From the NCBI GenBank assembly GCA_004556255.1, contig SFHY01000031.1:1-11636 (forward strand): DNA of 11,636 nt, in the 5' to 3' direction. Of the stretch, positions 1 to 6,338 are shown one piece after another. Below the pieces are notes generated by a model that did no database searches, was not told where the DNA came from, and saw only the letters and a list, made by a program, of their open reading frames with translations. The translations under genes and the position numbers were made by a program. Every line of letters begins with the position of its first letter. The stretch's first letter is position 1. The stretch is from Lactobacillus delbrueckii (lineage in GTDB: Bacteria > Bacillota > Bacilli > Lactobacillales > Lactobacillaceae).

Positions 1-13
1 AGTTTTATATAAG

Positions 14-22
14 TGATATAAT
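14..22 (+). promoter_or_regulatory. Extended -10 promoter element at left edge
   Basis: TGATATAAT is a perfect extended -10 (TGn plus TATAAT at 17-22). A -35 box would lie off the window, so it cannot be checked. Transcription would begin near 29 and enter the hairpin-rich stretch that follows. The surroundings are AT-rich, so a chance match is possible. Confidence 0.4.
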
Positions 23-28
23 AAAATT

Positions 29-202
29 GATTCTTCCGAAAGGGTATACAATTGGAAGAAGATAAGCCAATGAATCGGTAGAAAGGGTCGGATGTTCCAG
101 CATCATTGGTGGTTCTAATTTTAATTCGACAGAATGTTCATTGGACATGTTTACTGTGTAAAGTCCATTGTGAAGATTCAAAAAGTCTTCTGTCTATTTT
201 TT
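29..202 (+). ncRNA. Candidate structured non-coding RNA or leader
   Basis: Downstream of the extended -10 box, 170 bases hold several hairpins and no credible reading frame. TTCTTCC (31-37) pairs with GGAAGAA (54-60). GCCAATGA (66-73) pairs with TCATTGGT (103-110) with one wobble. An imperfect hairpin spans 132-179, with paired blocks 132-135/176-179, 137-140/171-174, 142-146/163-167 and 150-154/158-162. An alternative closing helix is GACAGAA (128-134) with TTCTGTC (188-194). GAAGA (172-176) can pair with TCTTC (186-190), followed by a run of six T at 197-202, like a weak terminator. The 8-mer GAAAGGGT occurs twice (38-45, 81-88), each time inside a hairpin loop. I cannot assign it to a known RNA family; it could also be the 5' leader of something further right. 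Confidence 0.3.
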
Positions 203-295
203 GTCTGTTTTCACTTCTTCAGATTGTGTTTCTTTATTTGTATTCTCTGTATTTGTCTCTTCTTTGTTTTCTCTTTTTCTGCTCTTTGTTACAGG
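194..295 (-). pseudogene. Possible remnant of a polar, charged C-terminal tail
   Basis: On the minus strand a 33-codon open stretch lies between stops at 296-298 and 194-196 and has no ATG. Its translation is very rich in Glu, Lys, Thr and Asn, with near-repeats such as ETNTENTNKETQSEE, and ends KTDKK. This resembles the low-complexity tail of a surface or membrane protein more than random sequence. It is also what a pyrimidine-rich plus strand would produce by base composition alone. I treat it as a weak candidate for a decayed gene end; no function can be named. Confidence 0.15.
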
Positions 296-366
296 TTAAT
301 TGCAGTTTGTTTTCTTTTAAGTTATAAGCTACTTACTTTTCTAAAGTATTTCTTAAGGATGGGCAG

Positions 367-411
367 ATGACTCGCAATTCTTCTCCTTGGCCTTTTAGAA
401 TGAAAACATAG
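367..411 (+). CDS. Candidate 14-residue micro-ORF
   Basis: The frame translates as MTRNSSPWPFRMKT. It is noted only because AAGGAT (355-360) lies six bases before its ATG, a near-ideal Gram-positive ribosome binding site. It lies in the loop of the inverted repeat and ends where the right arm begins. It could be a leader peptide for the frame that starts at 456, or chance. No family is recognised. Confidence 0.15.
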   Translation: MTRNSSPWPFRMKT

Positions 412-413
412 CT

Positions 414-419
414 TATAAT
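414..419 (+). promoter_or_regulatory. Possible -10 box for the 27-codon frame
   Basis: A perfect TATAAT lies about 37 bases before the ATG at 456, but there is no good -35 box 16-19 bases upstream. It sits inside the right arm of the inverted repeat, so hairpin formation or a protein bound to the repeat could affect it. Confidence 0.3.
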
Positions 420-455
420 TTTAAACACAGACATCATAGAAAGCAGGCAGCTACC

Positions 456-539
456 ATGGGATTACTAACACTCATCATCGGTTTGGTAATGCTGGTTAAC
501 CCCACATTGGCAACTGAGACAGCTACAAGTGTTGAATAA
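456..539 (+). CDS. Candidate 27-residue hydrophobic microprotein
   Basis: The frame runs from ATG at 456 to TAA at 537-539. It starts MGLLTLIIGLVMLVNP, an uninterrupted hydrophobic segment of about 14 residues, and ends with a polar, Thr- and Glu-rich tail (LATETATSVE). This could be a single membrane helix, a secreted signalling peptide or a small toxin. It lacks the positively charged C-terminus typical of Fst-type toxins. AGG at 445-447 is a weak ribosome binding site at a workable distance. A TATAAT box lies upstream and a clear terminator starts 22 bases after the stop, so it could form its own transcription unit of roughly 165 bases. No family is recognised and coding status is unproven. 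Confidence 0.35.
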   Translation: MGLLTLIIGLVMLVNPTLATETATSVE

Positions 540-561
540 ATACATTTCTTGTTACTTTTTA

Positions 562-590
562 AACCGGGCCAGAAATTGGTCCGGTTTTTT
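562..590 (+). terminator. Rho-independent terminator before the EIIC gene
   Basis: AACCGGGCC (562-570) pairs with GGTCCGGTT (578-586), including one G-U pair, around a 7-base loop. The T run extends to 590. It ends whatever is transcribed from 1-540 and insulates the EIIC gene, implying a separate transcript on the left. Confidence 0.8.
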
Positions 591-601
591 GCGGCAAAAG
601 T

Positions 602-631
602 TTGCTCAAGTACTAAGGAAATTTGTATAAT
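602..631 (+). promoter_or_regulatory. Likely promoter of the EIIC-hydrolase pair
   Basis: TATAAT (626-631), preceded directly by TG, lies 18 bases after TTGCTC (602-607). It sits between the terminator and the gene at 661. The G-rich block at 647-655 before the ATG serves as ribosome binding site. Confidence 0.55.
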
Positions 632-660
632 TGAGATAGTTTTTGTGGGGGGAAGAGTAA

Positions 661-1971
661 ATGGACAAATTAGCCAAGTGGTGCATCTGGCTGCGCCGCC
701 GCTCCTTTTTCAGAGTGGCCCAGCGAACCTTTGCCGTTCTGATGCCGATCGCGACGGTCGGGGCCTTTTTCCAGGTCTTGCAGGACAGCGTCTTCGCGCC
801 GGAAAGTTTTATCTACAATTTATTTGATTTTGACAGAATCATGAGCGACCGTTTCTGGGACATCGGGACCAGCCTGTCACAATGCGTGGTTGAAGTTATC
901 TTCGGCCTTTTTTGCCTGTTCACGGTTTATTTCTCAGCTTCCTTTACGGCTAAAATCTACCGTAAAGATGCGACGATGGCCGGGATCAGTGCTCTGACCA
1001 GTCTCTTGGTCATGGTCTATCTCTTTCAGCTGGGCTTGACCGGACGGATTTCTTTGATTACAGGGGGCTATTTGGGCTTCCAGTACACCTTCTTTGCCCT
1101 CTTGCTGGGTTATGGGGTAGGACAGGTCTTCCACTGGTTAGGGGCCGATTATGAGCCGGTTAACTATGAGCACACCAAACTGGTCCAGGACCGGGCGATC
1201 AAGGCCTTGAAGCTAACCCTGGTCACCGTGATCGGTGGCGTGATTATTGGTGGGATCCTTTACGCGGCCATCAGCAAGGTCAAGGCCAACTTCAGCCTCA
1301 GTGCCATGACTTCAACAGTTGAAAATTCCAACAACCTGTTTATCACCGTGCCTTCAACCGCCCTGGCCTCCTTCCTCAGCTGGCTGGGCATTGAAGAACC
1401 GATCCTCCGCCTCAGCAATGTTGAAACTTCCGCTGCCGCGACTGCCAACCTGACTTATGTCATGCGGCGTGGCTCAATCTGGAAGATCCCTTACCCATAC
1501 CTGGGCGGATCCTTGATCTCAACTTACGGGGTCATGGGCGGCTGCGCAGTTGTGCTGGCTTTAGCCGTGGCCATCTTGATCCGGGGCAGACGGAAGGAAC
1601 CGGAAACCGTGGCCAAGATGAACCTCTGGCCGCTTCTGTTCAGTTCTTCCCGGGGCTTTCTAGTTGGCCTGCCGGTCATTCTCAACCCGATCTATGTTAT
1701 CCAGCTGATCCTCGTGCCAGTCGTGAACATGTTGATCGCGGCTTTGGCGATTTTTTTGCACATCGTGCCAACGCCGGTTTACCCGATTTTGACCGGGACG
1801 CCGGGGCCTTTGGTGCCGTTTTTCGCCACGAACGGCAACTGGCCGACCTTGATTTTCAGCATCTTCCTCTTCTGCCTGGACGTGGTCATGATGATTCCGG
1901 CCGTCAAGCTGGACAACCGGACCAAGGCCTTGCTGCAGAGCTATGAAATGGAGGATGATAGTCATGTTTAA
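661..1971 (+). CDS. Diverged PTS EIIC (lactose/cellobiose-type) permease
   Basis: A 436-residue polytopic membrane protein of the EIIC Lac/cellobiose (CelB/ChbC-like) family. Evidence is the N-terminal FAVLMPIATVGAFFQVL segment, about ten hydrophobic stretches, and the late block GLPVILNPIYVIQLILVPVV (336-355) that matches the family's GLPIVLNP signature. The family moves beta-glucosides or lactose across the membrane while EIIB phosphorylates them. Here the residues normally found at the sugar site are changed. The family's NEP motif before GLP is replaced by Ser330-Arg331-Gly332, and the conserved His-Gly after a W/F-x-GI block is replaced by Glu245-Glu246. No EIIA or EIIB is encoded in the window. 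The length is normal and the frame is intact, so it is not a pseudogene. It may still carry sugar with a distant EIIB, or it may have become a non-phosphorylating transporter or sensor. Its stop overlaps the start of the hydrolase gene by 8 bases. Confidence 0.85.
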   Translation: MDKLAKWCIWLRRRSFFRVAQRTFAVLMPIATVGAFFQVLQDSVFAPESFIYNLFDFDRIMSDRFWDIGTSLSQCVVEVIFGLFCLFTVYFSASFTAKIYRKDATMAGISALTSLLVMVYLFQLGLTGRISLITGGYLGFQYTFFALLLGYGVGQVFHWLGADYEPVNYEHTKLVQDRAIKALKLTLVTVIGGVIIGGILYAAISKVKANFSLSAMTSTVENSNNLFITVPSTALASFLSWLGIEEPILRLSNVETSAAATANLTYVMRRGSIWKIPYPYLGGSLISTYGVMGGCAVVLALAVAILIRGRRKEPETVAKMNLWPLLFSSSRGFLVGLPVILNPIYVIQLILVPVVNMLIAALAIFLHIVPTPVYPILTGTPGPLVPFFATNGNWPTLIFSIFLFCLDVVMMIPAVKLDNRTKALLQSYEMEDDSHV

Positions 1972-2839
1972 GAGCAGCAACTGGAAACTGATCATCGTCG
2001 CCTTGACGATCATTATTTTGCTGGCCATTCCGGGATATTCCTGGATGAAAAAGACCAACAAGGAGCACGCTGAACGCCAGCGGTCCCAGCTGTCGCCTTT
2101 GATCATGGTTCCCGGCTCAAGTGCCACCGTCAACCGCTTCAATGAGCTGGTGGACCTGCTTAACGAGAATACCCCTTATAAGCACAGCCTGCTCAAGGTG
2201 GAAATTAGTGAAGACGGGACCTTGACCTACTCTGGCTCGATTAAAAAAGGGGACAATGAGCCCTTTATCGTGATTGGCTTCCAAAACAACCATGACGGCT
2301 ACAACAACATCAAGAAACAGGCCGGCTGGCTGGACGATGCCTTTTACGAAATTGCCAAGACTTACAAGTTCAACAACTTCAAGGCTTTTGGCCACTCAAA
2401 CGGGGGCTTGATCTGGACCTACTGGCTGGAACACTACTACAGCGACTATTCAGACGAAATCACGATCAAGCGCTTGATGACCCTGGGCTCGCCTTACAAC
2501 TTCAGTGAAAAGAGCACCAAGTACAAGACGCAAATGCTGACGGACTTTATCAAGTACCGCAAGCGCCTGCCGAAAAATATGATCGTCTACTCCCTGTCCG
2601 GCGGGGAAAACTACGAATCCGACGGGATCGTGCCGGAAAGCAGCGTGGAAGCCGGCAAGTACATCTTCCAGAACCAGGTCAAGGGCTATACCACGATGAC
2701 TGTCACCGGGGCTGAAGCCCAGCACTCCAGCCTGCCGCAAAACAAGCAGGTGGTGAAGATTATCCAGCAGTACCTGCTCAAGCAGCAGGTCAAGCCGGGG
2801 CCAAACAACAGCCAAAATTCCAAGCACAAGGAAAACTAA
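1964..2839 (+). CDS. Membrane-anchored DUF915-type alpha/beta hydrolase
   Basis: A 291-residue serine hydrolase of the DUF915 group, common in Firmicutes. The start at 1964 is chosen because GGAGG (1950-1954) lies nine bases upstream; an ATG at 1943 in the same frame would put that site inside the gene. Residues 9-25 form an uncleaved-looking membrane anchor with no lipobox Cys, so the enzyme should face outside the cell. PLIMVPGSSA (45-54) suits the oxyanion region. The catalytic triad is visible: Ser145 in GHSNGG, Asp220 in ESDGIVP and His254 in AQHSSLP. The substrate is unknown; family members are thought to be esterase- or lipase-like. Start-stop overlap with the permease implies coupled translation, so the two probably act on the same compound or at the same place. 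The tail after residue 275 is polar and Lys/Asn-rich. Confidence 0.85.
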   Translation: MFKSSNWKLIIVALTIIILLAIPGYSWMKKTNKEHAERQRSQLSPLIMVPGSSATVNRFNELVDLLNENTPYKHSLLKVEISEDGTLTYSGSIKKGDNEPFIVIGFQNNHDGYNNIKKQAGWLDDAFYEIAKTYKFNNFKAFGHSNGGLIWTYWLEHYYSDYSDEITIKRLMTLGSPYNFSEKSTKYKTQMLTDFIKYRKRLPKNMIVYSLSGGENYESDGIVPESSVEAGKYIFQNQVKGYTTMTVTGAEAQHSSLPQNKQVVKIIQQYLLKQQVKPGPNNSQNSKHKEN

Positions 2840-2847
2840 GCGTGAAA

Positions 2848-2877
2848 TTAGGCGCAGGCCGCCTTTTGCCGTAAAAT
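2848..2877 (+). promoter_or_regulatory. Weak candidate promoter of the HAD gene
   Basis: TAAAAT (2872-2877) lies 18 bases after TTAGGC (2848-2853), in the 64-base gap before the HAD gene. A short GC hairpin, GGCG/CGCC (2851-2863) followed by TTTT, overlaps it and could act as a weak terminator for the preceding pair. Both readings are tentative. Confidence 0.3.
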
Positions 2878-2903
2878 AGTAGCAAAGATGAAAGGAAACA
2901 TCC

Positions 2904-3713
2904 ATGAAGATTAAATTAATCGCGGTGGACCTGGACGGAACCCTGCTGACTTCCAGAAAGAAGGTCAGCCCTAAGACCCTGGCGACTTTAAAAAAGGCCC
3001 GGGAAAAGGGAATTTACGTGGTGCCCCTGTCCGGCCGGCCCCTGCCTGGCGTCTTGAAGGTCTTTGAACCCTTCAAGCTGGATCCGGCAGACAACTTTGC
3101 TATTTGCTACAATGGCGGCCTGGTCCAGCGGATGGACGGGGAAGTCCTAAGCGCCAGCCCCTTGACTGATGAAAACGTGGAGCACATGCTGGCCTTGAAG
3201 CAGACGGGGATTTTTGGCCCTTACTTCATGGACACCAAGGATTTCTATGTAGCCCCAGAGGGCAGTGCCTTCGGCGTCGGCTTTCTAGCCAAGGCCCGGA
3301 ACATGGGGGTCAAGCGGATGGTGCCTGGCCAGCACTACGAATTCATCAAGGGCGAGTTTGTTTCTTTGCCTAGCAAGATGAAGAAGTTCCGGGCTGGCTT
3401 CAGTCCGGCAACTGAGCAGGAATTCGAAATCTCTGCTTCCGGCGGCCAGTGCCTGGAATTCAATACTCCTGGTACCTCCAAGGGCCAGGCCCTGACCACT
3501 TTGCTGGATCTGTTGAATATCAAGCCGGAAGAAACCATGGTTTTTGGCGACAACAACAATGACCTCTCTGACTTCCAGCTGCCTGGGGTCTTCAAGGTGG
3601 CCATGGGCAACGCGATCGACGAGATCAAGGCCGCGGCTGACTACGTCACGGCCAGCAACAACCAGGACGGCATCGCTTTGGCGGTGGAGAAGTTTGTAGA
3701 CATGGGAGAATAA
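2904..3713 (+). CDS. Cof-type HAD-IIB family sugar-phosphatase
   Basis: A 269-residue cytosolic haloacid dehalogenase-superfamily hydrolase. All four motifs are present: DLDGT with nucleophile Asp9 and acid/base Asp11, Ser43 in PLSGRP, Lys193 in TSKGQAL, and the Mg-binding block GDNNNDLSD with Asp216 and Asp220. The large C2-type cap between motifs II and III (about 85-185) and the TSKGQAL sequence place it in the Cof/YidA-like class. These enzymes dephosphorylate sugar phosphates and other small phosphate esters with broad specificity, so the substrate cannot be named. AAAGGA (2891-2896) sits seven bases before the ATG. The stop is one base before the next start, so the two genes are almost certainly cotranscribed. 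Confidence 0.92.
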   Translation: MKIKLIAVDLDGTLLTSRKKVSPKTLATLKKAREKGIYVVPLSGRPLPGVLKVFEPFKLDPADNFAICYNGGLVQRMDGEVLSASPLTDENVEHMLALKQTGIFGPYFMDTKDFYVAPEGSAFGVGFLAKARNMGVKRMVPGQHYEFIKGEFVSLPSKMKKFRAGFSPATEQEFEISASGGQCLEFNTPGTSKGQALTTLLDLLNIKPEETMVFGDNNNDLSDFQLPGVFKVAMGNAIDEIKAAADYVTASNNQDGIALAVEKFVDMGE

Positions 3714-3714
3714 G

Positions 3715-4464
3715 ATGGTAAAAGCAGTTATCGGTATTTCAGCTTCAGAAGTTACGATCCAGTCCGGCCCCTTCATGGGCGAGCCCCGGACCTACGTCAA
3801 CGCCGCTTACGTGGACTCAGTCCTCAAGAACGGCGGAATTCCTTTGGTAATTCCTTTTACCGCTGGCGGAGAAGAAATGGCCTTTCAGCAGCTGGATTTA
3901 GTCGACGGTTTGATCCTGTCCGGCGGCCATGACGTCGACCCTCACCTGTATGGTGAAGAAGTTGACCAAAAGAGCGGGGAAACCTGGCCAGACCGGGATG
4001 CCTTCGACATGGCCCTCTTGAAGCGGGCGGAAGAAACCGGCAAGCCGGTCCTGGGCATCTGCCGGGGCGCCCAGATCATCAACGTGGCCCACGGCGGCAG
4101 TATGTGGCAGGACCTGTCTCTGCGGCCAGGCCACACTTTAAAGCACATGCAGGCTACCCGGCCTGACGTGGGCACCCACGTGGTCAAGATCAAGAGCGGG
4201 ACAACCCTGGAAAAGATCATGGGTGAAAGCAGCCTTATGACCAACTCCTTTCACCACCAGCTGATCAAGGAAGTGGCTCCGGACTTGACCGAATCAGCCA
4301 CCGCCAGCGACGGGGTGACGGAAGCTTTGGAAAGCACGGACGGCAAGGTGATCGCCGTGCAGTGGCATCCGGAAGAAATGCACGCTAACCCTGCTCCGGA
4401 AGCAGCCATCATGAACCGCCTCTTCAAGTACCTGATCGACAAGGCAGAAGAAGAGAAGCAGTAG
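3715..4464 (+). CDS. Gamma-glutamyl hydrolase, class I GATase-like (peptidase C26)
   Basis: A 249-residue cytosolic protein of the peptidase C26 family that includes gamma-glutamyl-gamma-aminobutyrate hydrolase (PuuD). The nucleophile elbow is GICRGAQ with Cys116. The partner residues are His218 and Glu220 in QWHPEE. GLILSGGHDVDPHLYGE (65-81) and NSFHHQ (177-182) are the other family signatures. These enzymes hydrolyse gamma-glutamyl amide bonds, releasing glutamate from gamma-glutamyl-GABA or related compounds. No other putrescine or GABA pathway gene is nearby, so the natural substrate is open. GGGAGA (3704-3709), within the end of the HAD gene, acts as ribosome binding site, and a strong terminator follows directly. 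The link with the HAD phosphatase is by operon position only. Confidence 0.9.
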   Translation: MVKAVIGISASEVTIQSGPFMGEPRTYVNAAYVDSVLKNGGIPLVIPFTAGGEEMAFQQLDLVDGLILSGGHDVDPHLYGEEVDQKSGETWPDRDAFDMALLKRAEETGKPVLGICRGAQIINVAHGGSMWQDLSLRPGHTLKHMQATRPDVGTHVVKIKSGTTLEKIMGESSLMTNSFHHQLIKEVAPDLTESATASDGVTEALESTDGKVIAVQWHPEEMHANPAPEAAIMNRLFKYLIDKAEEEKQ

Positions 4465-4475
4465 AAGAAAAGAAC

Positions 4476-4516
4476 AAAAGCAGCGTTTTCGCTGCTTTTT
4501 CTTTTGTCTTTTTTAG
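4476..4516 (+). terminator. Strong rho-independent terminator after the C26 gene
   Basis: A perfect 10-bp stem, AAAAGCAGCG (4476-4485) with CGCTGCTTTT (4490-4499), closes on a TTTT loop and runs into a T-rich tail. It ends the HAD-C26 operon. Confidence 0.92.
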
Positions 4517-4519
4517 AAA

Positions 4520-4553
4520 GAGACTAACAAAAGTCTCATAAAGCTGTCATAAT
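4520..4553 (+). promoter_or_regulatory. Promoter with overlapping inverted repeat before the DMT gene
   Basis: CATAAT (4548-4553) preceded by TGt makes an extended -10, and CTAACA (4524-4529) lies 18 bases upstream as -35. The inverted repeat GAGACT (4520-4525) / AGTCTC (4532-4537) straddles the -35 region and could be an operator. The promoter would serve the DMT gene and, by read-through, azlCD. Confidence 0.5.
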
Positions 4554-4603
4554 GAGAAAGGATCTGTTTTTTTAGACAGAAATAGAATGTTACACGTGAA
4601 ACG

Positions 4604-5530
4604 ATGGCGGTGAAAGAGATGAAAGACAAGCATTTGGGAATCCTGTTGGCAATTACCGGGGCTGCCTTGTGGGGGACCTCGGGGACGGCAGCAGAAATGC
4701 TCTACCAAAACACCAATGTCAATACTTTTTGGATTGTTGACGTCCGCTCCTGGCTGGCCGGGGAGAGCCTTTTGCTCATCTCCCTGGTCCACAAGGGGAA
4801 GGGGACCTTTGCCATTTTCAAAAATCCCCGCGACCTTCTCTACGCAGCCTTGTTTACGGTGCTGGGCATTACTGGCCAGCAGTTTACCTACTTTTACACG
4901 GTCTCGGTCTCAAACGCGCCGACGGCCACGGTTTTGACTTTTTTGTCACCGCTCTTGATCATTTTCTGGCAGGCGGTAAGAACCAGGCAAATGCCCCGGC
5001 GGATCGACATGATTGCCATTTTTTTAGCCGTTGTCGGGACGGTGATTCTGGTGACCAATGGCAATTTCAGCCACTTGGCGGTGACGCCTAAGACCCTGGT
5101 TTGGGGCTTCTTCAGTGCCGTGACCCAGGCTCTGGCCATTGCCATGCCGGCCAAGCTTTTTAAAAAGTACGGGACCATCACTATTTTGGCCTGGGGGATG
5201 CTGCTGGGCGGGATTATCCTCAGTCCGGCCCTGGCCGTGATGCCCGCCACTGGAGTTACGGTTAAGGAATGGAGCCTGGTGATCTACATCGTGATCGCCG
5301 GTACGGTTTTCGCTTACTCGCTCTACCTTTCCAGCGTTATGTACATCTCAGCCGGCCTGGCCAGCATGCTGGAGGCCTTTGAGCCGCTGGTAGCGACGAT
5401 TCTGTCGGTTACCCTTCTGGGCAGCGACTTTGGCATCATGAAGATGGCGGGCGGGGTCTTGATTATCCTGGCCACCTGCCTGCAGGTCGTGCCCAGTCCC
5501 CGCCGGGGCAAATTGCGAAGAAATCTTTAG
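4604..5530 (+). CDS. DMT/EamA-family transporter
   Basis: A 308-residue inner-membrane protein of the drug/metabolite transporter superfamily, with two EamA halves and about ten hydrophobic segments. The first half starts LGILLAITGAALWGTSGT (11-28), the typical EamA opening. The second half includes AGTVFAYSLYLSSVMYISAG and ASMLEAFEPLVATILSVTLL, the family's conserved late block with its Glu-Pro. Members export amino acids, nucleobases or drugs, usually by proton or solute exchange. The specific substrate cannot be read from the sequence. No terminator separates it from azlC, which supports an amino acid export role, by inference. No ribosome binding site is convincing for the ATG at 4604; an in-frame ATG at 4619, preceded by GGTGAAAGAG, is an alternative start. 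The C-terminus is short and basic. Confidence 0.88.
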   Translation: MAVKEMKDKHLGILLAITGAALWGTSGTAAEMLYQNTNVNTFWIVDVRSWLAGESLLLISLVHKGKGTFAIFKNPRDLLYAALFTVLGITGQQFTYFYTVSVSNAPTATVLTFLSPLLIIFWQAVRTRQMPRRIDMIAIFLAVVGTVILVTNGNFSHLAVTPKTLVWGFFSAVTQALAIAMPAKLFKKYGTITILAWGMLLGGIILSPALAVMPATGVTVKEWSLVIYIVIAGTVFAYSLYLSSVMYISAGLASMLEAFEPLVATILSVTLLGSDFGIMKMAGGVLIILATCLQVVPSPRRGKLRRNL

Positions 5531-5595
5531 AACTTTTTATCCATATTGCCGAAAAAGCCCGTCAGAGCAAGGAAAACTGTGTTAAAACCAAAACG

Positions 5596-5608
5596 ATGAT
5601 TTGATCAT
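5596..5608. repeat. Short palindrome upstream of azlC
   Basis: ATGAT-TTG-ATCAT is a 13-base inverted repeat about 20 bases before the likely azlC start. It could be an operator or mRNA hairpin near the ribosome binding site. No clear promoter is visible in the 5531-5627 gap. Confidence 0.25.
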
Positions 5609-5627
5609 TAACATGGGGGAAAAACAA

Positions 5628-6338
5628 TTGAATAATGTATTAGACGCCAAAACCGGGGTCAAGGATACCCTGCCGACCGTGCTCGGCTACGTGGGGATCG
5701 GCACCGCTTTTGGCATTATCGCGCATACCAATGGCTTTAGTCCTTTGGAGACTTTTGTCATGTCCTTGCTGGTGTACACGGCTTCGGGCGAGTTCGCCCT
5801 TGTCAGCATGTATCCAGCCGGCAGCAGTCTGTTTTCAATCTTCGCGGCCACCAATTTGATGAGTGCCCGGATGCTTTTGATGACGATGACCCTGGCCCCG
5901 AAATTCAAGGACGAGAAATTGATCAAAAATCTCTGGCTGGGCAGCCTGGTAACTGATGAGACTTTTGCTTTGGCAATCACCAAGCTCAACTACACCAAGG
6001 GCGAGCTGAGCTACGAATGGCTGAACGCGGCCAACCTGGTGGCCTATGCCGCCTGGTGCCTGTCCAGCCTCCTCGGGGCTTTGATCGGCAGCGTGATCAC
6101 CGATACCAAGGCCCTGGGACTGGACTACGCGGTGGTCGCCATGTTCCTGGGCCTTTTGTACCTGCAGCTGATTACCGACCAGTCGGTCAAAATCGAGCTG
6201 CAGCTGGTCATGATCGGGGTAACGATGGTCCTGACCTACTTGGGTCTGATCTTCCTGCCAGCCAGCGTGGCTACGATTGTGGTGACGGTAGTTGGTTGTT
6301 TAGTGGGGATGGTGATCAAGCATGTCTTTTTCGAGTAA
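5628..6338 (+). CDS. azlC: AzlC, large subunit of branched-chain amino acid exporter
   Basis: An AzlC-family protein of 236 residues from the chosen start. The AzlCD pair exports branched-chain amino acids and analogues such as 4-azaleucine. Family features are the opening KTGVKDTLPTVLGYVGIGTA, the VYTASGEFALVSM segment, and NLMSARMLLMTMTLAP with its conserved Arg. There are several further membrane helices. I chose the TTG at 5628 because GGGGGA (5615-5620) lies seven bases before it. In-frame alternatives at ATG 5613 and TTG 5601 have no upstream ribosome binding site and would add 5 or 9 residues. The gene overlaps azlD by 17 bases. It probably belongs to one transcript with the preceding DMT gene. 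Confidence 0.9.
   Translation: MNNVLDAKTGVKDTLPTVLGYVGIGTAFGIIAHTNGFSPLETFVMSLLVYTASGEFALVSMYPAGSSLFSIFAATNLMSARMLLMTMTLAPKFKDEKLIKNLWLGSLVTDETFALAITKLNYTKGELSYEWLNAANLVAYAAWCLSSLLGALIGSVITDTKALGLDYAVVAMFLGLLYLQLITDQSVKIELQLVMIGVTMVLTYLGLIFLPASVATIVVTVVGCLVGMVIKHVFFE

Larger units (their letters stand above)
315..425. repeat. Imperfect 17-bp inverted repeat around a 77-bp centre
   Basis: The left arm (315-331) ends TTATAAGCTA and the right arm (409-425) begins TAGCTTATAA. Ten inner positions are perfectly complementary, and 15 of 17 match as DNA; as RNA one mismatch is a G-U wobble. The right arm contains a TATAAT box (414-419). The centre holds a 14-codon frame (367-411) with a good ribosome binding site, AAGGAT at 355-360. 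It could be a regulatory hairpin or the remnant of a miniature inverted-repeat element. No flanking target duplication was found. Confidence 0.35.

Noticed and set aside
29..202. 6S RNA or tracrRNA as the identity of the structured stretch
   Set aside because: I could not find the long closing helix and central bubble of 6S RNA, nor any CRISPR repeat or cas gene for an anti-repeat to match.
134..370. 78-codon plus-strand frame with Phe/Cys/Leu-rich translation
   Set aside because: Its composition is what a T-rich pyrimidine tract gives in any frame, it has no ribosome binding site, and it shows no domain-like pattern.
1660..2142. 160-codon minus-strand frame opposite the EIIC and hydrolase genes
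   Set aside because: It is antisense to two well-supported genes, and its translation is rich in Arg, Gln and Asp as expected for a shadow frame.
2851..2863. GGCG/CGCC hairpin after the hydrolase gene as a terminator
   Set aside because: The stem is only four base pairs and the T run only four, and it overlaps a possible promoter; it is not strong enough for a separate entry.
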